From Cobetia sp. L2A1 (GTDB lineage Bacteria > Pseudomonadota > Gammaproteobacteria > Pseudomonadales > Halomonadaceae), in assembly GCF_009796845.1 (NCBI RefSeq), contig NZ_CP047025.1, forward strand, positions 248,001 through 312,000: a stretch of DNA of 64,000 nucleotides, read 5' to 3'. The notes beneath the pieces are model-generated. The model was given only the letters and a program-made list of their open reading frames with translations, was not told where the DNA came from and did not search any database. The position numbers and the translations under genes were made by a program. Every line of letters starts with the position of its first letter. Positions within the stretch are counted from its first letter, which is position 1. This document shows, piece after piece, positions 59,386 through 64,000 of this stretch.

Positions 59386-60264
59386 TCAGTCGGACAGGCT
59401 ATCTACATCTGACATGGCTGGACGCTCGGATAGCCGCTCGGCACGGCGCTCAGGCAGATGGCCCAGCCAGCCGAAGCGGTCCATCAGTGCCTCATAGGCT
59501 CCCGCTGGCGGACACGACAGTATCAGCCAGCCGCCATTGGGATGCGGAAACTCAAGGCCAACGGCAGCCAGCAACAGGCGCGGGCACTCCAGGGTGGTAC
59601 CGAAGTAGCGGTTATAGATGCCTTTGCCATGCTTGGCGTCCCCGATGATGGGGTAGCCCCGCCGTGAAAGATGGCGACGAATCTGATGACGGCGGCCGGT
59701 CAGCGGGCGAGCTTCCACCAGCGAGAAGCGTGACTGGGGATAGCGGTCGATAGCGATGGGGAGCTCGACCTGCGCCAGGCGGCGGATATCGGTGACGGCG
59801 TCCTGCTCGGGCATCTGGGCTTTGGGGAGTCGGCCATCTTCCTTGCGAAGTCCATAATCGAGCCGTTCTGCTTCTGGCGCGACACCGCGTACTACTGCCA
59901 TGTAGCGCTTGTGAACTTCCTGGCGCTCGAACGCGGCACTCAGCGAGCGCGCGGCGTCCGGCGATAGCCCGAAGACCATCAATCCCGAGGTTGGGCGGTC
60001 CAGCCGATGTACCGGAAATACGTGCTTGCCAATCTGATCACGCAGCCGTTGCAGGAGAAACTCTGTTTCATGACGATCAATCGGGCTGCGATGTACCAGC
60101 AGGCCGGACGGCTTGAGGACAACGACTAGCACATCATCCTGATAGAGAATATCCAGCGGCGGTGCAGCGTCGATTGCAGGGTCGTCGGCGTCAGACTCGT
60201 CAGTGACGAGGTCAGCGGATAGCACGTCAGTATTCGGAGCGTCTGGAGAACTGGGCATGGGCAT
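59386..60264 (-). CDS. truC: tRNA pseudouridine(65) synthase
   Basis: The ATG at 60264 gives 292 residues; the frame continues to a TTG at 60291, and another ATG lies six bases downstream. It is an RluA-family enzyme: DDVLVVVLKPSGLLVHRSP near the start of the core, the catalytic Asp in FPVHRLDRPTSGLMVFGLSP (near residue 90), EARPLTGRRHQIRRHLSRRG and YPIIGDAKHGKGIYNRYFG. The last block and the short length fit TruC rather than RluA/C/D. An acidic leader of about 30 residues precedes the core. It isomerises U65 in tRNA-Ile1 and tRNA-Asp in E. coli. Confidence 0.9.
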   Translation of the reverse strand: MPMPSSPDAPNTDVLSADLVTDESDADDPAIDAAPPLDILYQDDVLVVVLKPSGLLVHRSPIDRHETEFLLQRLRDQIGKHVFPVHRLDRPTSGLMVFGLSPDAARSLSAAFERQEVHKRYMAVVRGVAPEAERLDYGLRKEDGRLPKAQMPEQDAVTDIRRLAQVELPIAIDRYPQSRFSLVEARPLTGRRHQIRRHLSRRGYPIIGDAKHGKGIYNRYFGTTLECPRLLLAAVGLEFPHPNGGWLILSCPPAGAYEALMDRFGWLGHLPERRAERLSERPAMSDVDSLSD

Positions 60265-60312
60265 CACGGCAGCAAGACGTCGGGGCGACAAGACATCAGG
60301 GTGGCAAGAAGG

Positions 60313-60340
60313 TAAAAACCGGCCACCGAGGGTGGCCGGT
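60313..60340 (-). terminator. Terminator of bufferin operon 2
   Basis: On the minus strand the arms 60340-60331 and 60327-60318 (ACCGGCCACC and partner) pair with a 3-base loop, followed by T5. It lies about 70 bases past the bufC stop. Confidence 0.88.
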
Positions 60341-60407
60341 CGGTATTGTCCGGTTTTCGAGCATGACTGTCATGCATGGCGTCATGTGAGGCATGCCAGG
60401 GCATGGC

Positions 60408-61268
60408 TCAGTCGGCTTGCGCGGGGAACTCGGACGGCTGCACCAGTATGCCAGCGGGAAGCCACTGGATCAGCAAGTTGATGGCGGCGCCGGGAGCCTC
60501 TTCAGCTCCCACTTCTGGTGCCAGCAATTCGCCCAGTGCTGCAAAGCTCAACCCTTCATCGCCAGCGGCAAGAATGGCTTTGAGCACCAGTGATTCCAGC
60601 GTCTCGAGTGAACGGTAATGGACTTCCGGGGCGGCTTGCGTGAGCTGGCGCCAGACCAGCCATGGCGTGGTGGTGTCCGATATCACGGGGGGCCGAGGTG
60701 GTTCATCGTTGTCGATGGCTTTCCACACTGCCGGCGTATCGTAGTGACAGGTGAGCAGATTCAGCGAGGGATGCGCTGCCAGCATCAGCTCCGGCCATGA
60801 CTCAGGAGGCAATTGCTGAAGTGTCTCAATACTGAGCGGTGTGATGTCCGGGGCGTCCAGTGCCAATCCCAGTGCCCACTCGAAGGCTGCCATTTCCGTG
60901 ACAAGCGAGCGCTCGGGCTCGCGTGCTGCCACGAAGGCAGGAAAATACTGTCCCGCCCAACGAATCGAATAGTGGCTTGGAGGATGGGCGCGCAGGTATT
61001 CACGACACATAAGCCCGAAGGCATCGTCGCCGATCAACGTATGCACTGCCTCGAAATCTCCCCCGAAAACCTCAAAAAGGCGTAATCGATAGGCCGTCGC
61101 ATAGATGCCCAGGCGTTCTTCTGCGCTGGCCAATGCATCACTGACGACAGCCTGAACTGCTGCGGCTTGAGTCTCGGGAGTCGGTGCTGCCAGATAGGCG
61201 CCGGTCACGTTCTGTAGATGAGCGAGAGCCTCACGATCAGCAGAGGGCGGAAGCGAAGTCTGCTTCAT
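60408..61268 (-). CDS. bufC: BufC/HvfC-type partner of the second MNIO maturase (DUF2063)
   Basis: The ATG at 61268 with GGAGG upstream gives 286 residues and overlaps the bufB stop by ATGA, exactly as in operon 1. The N-terminal DUF2063 domain reads ALASAEERLGIYATAYRLRL and FEVFGGDFEAVHTLIGDDAF with HPPSHYSIRWAGQYFPAFVA. The C-terminal half (LETLESLVLKAILAAGDEGL, FAALGELLAPEVG) has the same small helical module as BufC of operon 1, but overall similarity is low. It probably binds the precursor peptide and presents it to BufB. Last gene of its operon; a terminator follows. Confidence 0.88.
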   Translation of the reverse strand: MKQTSLPPSADREALAHLQNVTGAYLAAPTPETQAAAVQAVVSDALASAEERLGIYATAYRLRLFEVFGGDFEAVHTLIGDDAFGLMCREYLRAHPPSHYSIRWAGQYFPAFVAAREPERSLVTEMAAFEWALGLALDAPDITPLSIETLQQLPPESWPELMLAAHPSLNLLTCHYDTPAVWKAIDNDEPPRPPVISDTTTPWLVWRQLTQAAPEVHYRSLETLESLVLKAILAAGDEGLSFAALGELLAPEVGAEEAPGAAINLLIQWLPAGILVQPSEFPAQAD

Positions 61269-62215
61269 GCAGGTAAACCTCCGCTCATGAGATGAGAGGC
61301 AGTGCCAGGGGCAGAATCTTCGCTGAGTGGTCGGCCACTGCGACGACGTAGTTCGGCATATTCCGCCATCAACTCCGACCATGGCGGGAAATTATCATCG
61401 CGCTCGATCATGGTGGCGACGTCGCCAAATCGCTCGCGCGCGGCGTCATAGAGCGTCCATACCGCATCCGGTACCGGTTGGTCATGGGTGTCGATGCACA
61501 GCTCGCCACCAGAGACAGTCTGTTTGATATGGCCGGCAAGGTGATGCTGCCAGACACGATCGACAGGCATGGCGTCCAGATAGGCCAATGGATCAAAGCC
61601 GTGATTGCTGCTGGAGACGATGACGTTGTTCAGGTCCAGAAGGATCAGACAGTCAGCGCGGCGGCTGACTTCGGCGAGGAATTCCCATTCGGTCATTTCA
61701 TCAGGCTGCCAGGTCAGGTAGCTGGAGACGTTTTCCAGCAGAAGCTGGCGTCCAAGCGTGTTCTGGACCTGGTCGATACGCTCGGCCAGATGTGTAATGG
61801 TCGCGTCGGTATAGGGGAGGGGTAGCAGGTCATGGAACTGATGGGCACCTGTGCGCGTCCAGCATAGGTGGTCTGAGACCCACATTGGTTCGATGCGTTC
61901 GCACAGTGCTCGCAGTTCACGCAGGTAGCGAGTATCCAGCGCGTTGCTGCCGCCGATGGACAACGATACGCCATGCAGGGCGATGGGATAGTGCTCTCTG
62001 ATACGCTCGAGGAAATGCAGAGGCTTTCCCCCCGCACTGACACCTTCAGCCTCGATGCGGCCCGGGCCCATGTAGTTCTCGCTGATGGCCTCGAACCAGT
62101 CGATATCTGGAAGGGTCGTCAGAATCTCGTGGTAGTACTCGGGGCGAAGTCCCAAGCCTTGACCCGCGCCTGAAGTCGCTCGAGTGGCGAGATGGTGTGT
62201 ATGTGTGACCGGCAT
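61265..62215 (-). CDS. bufB: MNIO-family bufferin maturase (DUF692), second copy
   Basis: A 316-residue enzyme with AAGGAG nine bases before its ATG. The DUF692 blocks are in order: GLGLRPEYYHEILTTLPDID, FEAISENYMGPGR (near residue 42), IALHGVSLSIGGSNALD (near 77), WVSDHLCW (near 110), HDLLPLPYTDATI, LLLENVSSYL (near 157), LILLDLNNVIVSSSNHGF (near 192), HHLAGHIKQ (near 225) and CIDTHDQPV (near 242). These carry the iron-binding His, Asp and Glu. It oxidises Cys of the peptide encoded upstream, by inference. Compared with the first copy, the EIH block is replaced by QHHLAGH, and it carries a longer N-terminus. Confidence 0.93.
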   Translation of the reverse strand: MPVTHTHHLATRATSGAGQGLGLRPEYYHEILTTLPDIDWFEAISENYMGPGRIEAEGVSAGGKPLHFLERIREHYPIALHGVSLSIGGSNALDTRYLRELRALCERIEPMWVSDHLCWTRTGAHQFHDLLPLPYTDATITHLAERIDQVQNTLGRQLLLENVSSYLTWQPDEMTEWEFLAEVSRRADCLILLDLNNVIVSSSNHGFDPLAYLDAMPVDRVWQHHLAGHIKQTVSGGELCIDTHDQPVPDAVWTLYDAARERFGDVATMIERDDNFPPWSELMAEYAELRRRSGRPLSEDSAPGTASHLMSGGLPA

Positions 62216-62254
62216 GCGCGCTGCTCCTTTCAGATCTACAGCCCTTTCTACAAG

Positions 62255-62284
62255 AACGGGAGGACGGTATGCCGTCCTCCCGTT
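62255..62284 (-). promoter_or_regulatory. Hairpin between bufA2 and bufB (attenuator or mRNA stabiliser)
   Basis: Arms 62255-62267 and 62272-62284 are exact 13-base complements (AACGGGAGGACGG and partner) with a 4-base loop, lying 60 bases past the precursor stop and 40 before bufB. On the minus strand it is followed by TTCTTGTAG, a poor T-tract. The position matches the hairpin in operon 1. Confidence 0.72.
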
Positions 62285-62343
62285 GAGCCTATAGGCTCTA
62301 GCTTGGCGCCATCATCGAAGCTGAGACGCCACCACCGTAGTGC

Positions 62344-62616
62344 TTAGCTCTTGCCGGAGATGACCTCGCCGCCGGCACCAACGCAGGATTCAGCACTGGC
62401 AGTATAGGACCAGCCCTGGCCTTTGCAGGCATTCTGGCCCTTGCAGGCGCTGCTGGCAGTCGCGCAGTCGGAGGTGCCCTTGCAAGAGTTGATACCAGAG
62501 CACTTGACGGCGTTGTCGGCGGCTTGAACAGACATGGACGTCAGCGCAGCGGTGGAGAAAAGTGCGGCAGCGGCGGCAGCGAAAGTGACAGCGGTTACGG
62601 TCTTCTTCATGGTCAT
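62344..62616 (-). CDS. bufA2: BufA2-type bufferin precursor peptide
   Basis: The ATG at 62616, with AAGGA upstream, gives 90 residues; an in-frame ATG six bases later is possible. Residues 1-32 form a Sec signal peptide (Ala-rich, ending SVQA). The mature part has six Cys (39, 45, 51, 58, 64, 78) in KCSGINSCKGTSDC, SACKGQNACKGQGW and AESCVG, the repeated C-K-G pattern of the BufA2 bufferin class, quite different from the DUF2282 peptide of operon 1. The following MNIO and DUF2063 genes are its inferred maturation machinery. The product should be an exported, oxidised, metal-binding peptide. It stands divergent from cti. Confidence 0.88.
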   Translation of the reverse strand: MTMKKTVTAVTFAAAAAALFSTAALTSMSVQAADNAVKCSGINSCKGTSDCATASSACKGQNACKGQGWSYTASAESCVGAGGEVISGKS

Positions 62617-62880
62617 GATGGTTTCCTTGCGGGCCAGGCCCGTCATTATTTAATTAGTTATTAAGGCTCATCGCGATCTACCGCGCCGGTCAGGCAATCT
62701 AGGCGGATCACTCAGTCTTACGCCAATGACTTTATATCGGATGCGTGTTGACTAAAAAAAAAGCACACGTACTTCGTTCAACGTTGGCGAAGGACCGTTA
62801 GACAGCGTGTGGCATACTGTGCAGATATCCTACCAAGGTCGTGCTCTACGCCCTTTGCTTCTGTTGACTGGAGTTTTTGT
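62617..62880. promoter_or_regulatory. Divergent leader, bufA2 / cti
   Basis: 264 bases. On the minus strand TTAATAACT (62664-62656) lies 39 bases before bufA2, with ATGAGCC just before it and GCGTAAG at 62723-62717; all three words also occur in front of bufA1. An A9-type run at about 62753-62761 and an AT-rich stretch precede cti. The GGAG site of cti is at its right end. Confidence 0.42.
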
Positions 62881-64000
62881 ATGCTGAGTCTACTTCGACG
62901 CCTGTGGCATGTTTCGCGCTGGCGCTGGAGCGTTCTGCTGGTACTGCTGCTTGGTGGATGCAGTGTCGTTGCCCTGCAACAACTGGATGCACGTTTCGGC
63001 ACCCCTTCTCCACACAATCGTGAAGTGTCACATGACAGCGTTGCTGGTCGTCAGTGGGAGAGTGAGGTCAAGCCAGTCATTGAGACGCGTTGCGTCGTTT
63101 GCCATGGCTGCTATGACGCGCCTTGTCAGCTCAAGATGTCATCGGCAGCGGGGATTGATCGCGGAATGAATCCTGCGCCGGTCTATGACGGCACGCGCCT
63201 GCTGGCGGCAAACCTGACGCGTATGTTTGAGGATGCCGATACCACCGAGCAATGGCGCAACATGAATTTTTCGCCGGTGCTCAATGAGCGTGTGGACTCG
63301 CCCGAGGCCAATCTGGAAGGTAGTACGCTGTTCCGCGCACTGAGCCAGAAACGCAAGGCACCACTGCCCGTGACGGATGAAGGCCTGCTGCCTGAAGATC
63401 GCTTCGATCTCTCGCTCAATCGCAGCCAGGTCTGTGCCCCCGTCGAGCGCTATGACGATTTCGCGGAAGACCATCCCGACTGGGGCATGCCTTATGCGCT
63501 GCCGCAGATCAGTGATGAAGAGCACCGCACACTGGTGAACTGGCTTGCGCAGGGTTCGCCGATGACGGGGCCTACGCCGTTGCCCGCGTCACTGGCGCCG
63601 CGCCTTGCAGAGGCCGAGGCTTTCCTCAACGGTGATAGCCTCAAGCAACGCCTGATGAACCGCTATATCTATGAACATCTCTTCCTGACGCACCTGTACT
63701 TTCCGGGTGTCGATGGTCCTGATGGTCGTCCGATCTTCTTCGAGCTGGTGCGCTCCAGTACGCCGCCCGGCGAACCGCTGCAGCGGATTTCCACCCGTCG
63801 TCCTTACGATGCGCCTTATACCGCCTATCCCGGCGATGCCCGTCTGACCATGCCGCATGATGACGCTGGCCGTCCGCGCGTCTATTACCGCCTGTGGCAA
63901 GAACGTAGTACGGTGCTGGCCAAGAATCATCTGCCTTATGCGATGACCAAGGCGCGCCTGGACCGCTGGCAGTCGTTGTTCCTCAGTCCGCAATACACCG
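62881..64000 (+). CDS. cti: Cis/trans fatty acid isomerase, N-terminal part (cut by window edge)
   Basis: The frame opens at the ATG at 62881 with GGAG seven bases upstream and runs past base 64000, giving about 373 of an expected 760-780 residues. The signal region (SVLLVLLLGGCSVVALQQL) looks lipoprotein-like (LLGGC). The haem c site is ETRCVVCHGCYDAPCQLK (near residue 73), exactly the CXXCH region of Cti. Downstream blocks such as LMNRYIYEHLFLTHLYFPG and NHLPYAMTKARLDRWQSLF match the family. Cti turns cis- into trans-unsaturated acyl chains of membrane lipids in place, a fast answer to solvents, heat and osmotic stress. It is divergent from the bufferin operon. Confidence 0.92.
   Translation, partial: MLSLLRRLWHVSRWRWSVLLVLLLGGCSVVALQQLDARFGTPSPHNREVSHDSVAGRQWESEVKPVIETRCVVCHGCYDAPCQLKMSSAAGIDRGMNPAPVYDGTRLLAANLTRMFEDADTTEQWRNMNFSPVLNERVDSPEANLEGSTLFRALSQKRKAPLPVTDEGLLPEDRFDLSLNRSQVCAPVERYDDFAEDHPDWGMPYALPQISDEEHRTLVNWLAQGSPMTGPTPLPASLAPRLAEAEAFLNGDSLKQRLMNRYIYEHLFLTHLYFPGVDGPDGRPIFFELVRSSTPPGEPLQRISTRRPYDAPYTAYPGDARLTMPHDDAGRPRVYYRLWQERSTVLAKNHLPYAMTKARLDRWQSLFLSPQYT

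Noticed and set aside
61265..62215. Xylose isomerase or endonuclease IV-like enzyme
   Set aside because: The TIM barrel is similar, but the full DUF692 motif set and the bufA2/bufC neighbours point to MNIO.
1..64000. tRNA, rRNA, IS elements, integrase genes or attachment sites
   Set aside because: Looked for TPsiC-arm words, transposase motifs and terminal repeats by eye and found none that hold; short or diverged elements could be missed.

Overview
The window looks like chromosomal DNA of a marine or halophilic gammaproteobacterium, most likely Halomonadaceae (Halomonas or Cobetia type). This rests on a BetT-type choline/betaine carrier, a TAXI-type TRAP transporter, the Gram-negative LPS exporter genes lptF and lptG, the gammaproteobacterial valS / holC / pepA / lptFG neighbourhood, moderately high GC and many Asp/Glu-rich proteins. 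I saw no rRNA, tRNA, IS element, integrase or CRISPR array. The species is inference.

Layout. 1-1415 (minus) is an Ftr-type iron uptake operon (P19-like protein, cupredoxin, FTR1 permease running off the left edge) behind a Fur-like site. 1658-9239 carries tmcA, a tiny lipoprotein, pepD, an Arg/His-rich secreted protein, a DJ-1/PfpI protein and rmuC. 9527-12229 is bufferin operon 1: a DUF2282 precursor peptide (BufA1 type), a DUF692 MNIO maturase (BufB), a DUF2063 partner (BufC) and a DoxX membrane protein. 12331-16542 (minus) holds an App1-like phosphatase, dps and betT. 16899-23639 holds two overlapping lipoprotein genes, a DctB-like kinase with a DctD-like regulator whose AAA+ domain is degenerate, then DUF1007 and a Ni/Co transporter with a His-rich loop. 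23811-30235 holds a HIT protein, a TAXI TRAP transporter, a TSUP exporter and a quinone-oxidoreductase-like enzyme. 30298-30963 has three very short entericidin-like lipoprotein genes in a row. 31111-36805 has a LysR regulator, trhO, fdhD and an FdhF/YdeP-type molybdenum oxidoreductase. 37026-40680 has gloA-like, a diguanylate cyclase, a PAP2 phosphatase and a META/HslJ lipoprotein preceded by a 12-bp tandem repeat.

40858-53414 is the valS, holC, ilvE, pepA (minus) and lptF, lptG, RDD (plus) block, interrupted by a 980-residue sensor kinase ending in a receiver-like domain without its phosphoacceptor Asp. 53561-56108 holds an unrecognised gene, an AT-rich stretch with a possible Met-rich micro-ORF, bfd and bfr. 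56204-60264 (minus) holds purK, purE, a DUF1653 gene, tcdA and truC. 60408-62616 (minus) is bufferin operon 2, with a different precursor class (BufA2 type, six Cys, repeated CKG). cti, a periplasmic cis/trans fatty acid isomerase with a CXXCH haem site, runs off the right edge.

The most interesting system is the pair of bufferin operons. Both have the order precursor, MNIO oxygenase, partner protein, and the last two overlap by ATGA in both. Both have a strong hairpin between the abundant-peptide gene and the maturase gene, and their leaders share short words. By family knowledge these encode secreted, Cys-modified, metal-binding peptides (RiPPs) that buffer copper in the periplasm. They sit with other metal and oxidant genes: the Ftr operon, dps, bfd/bfr and the Ni/Co transporter.
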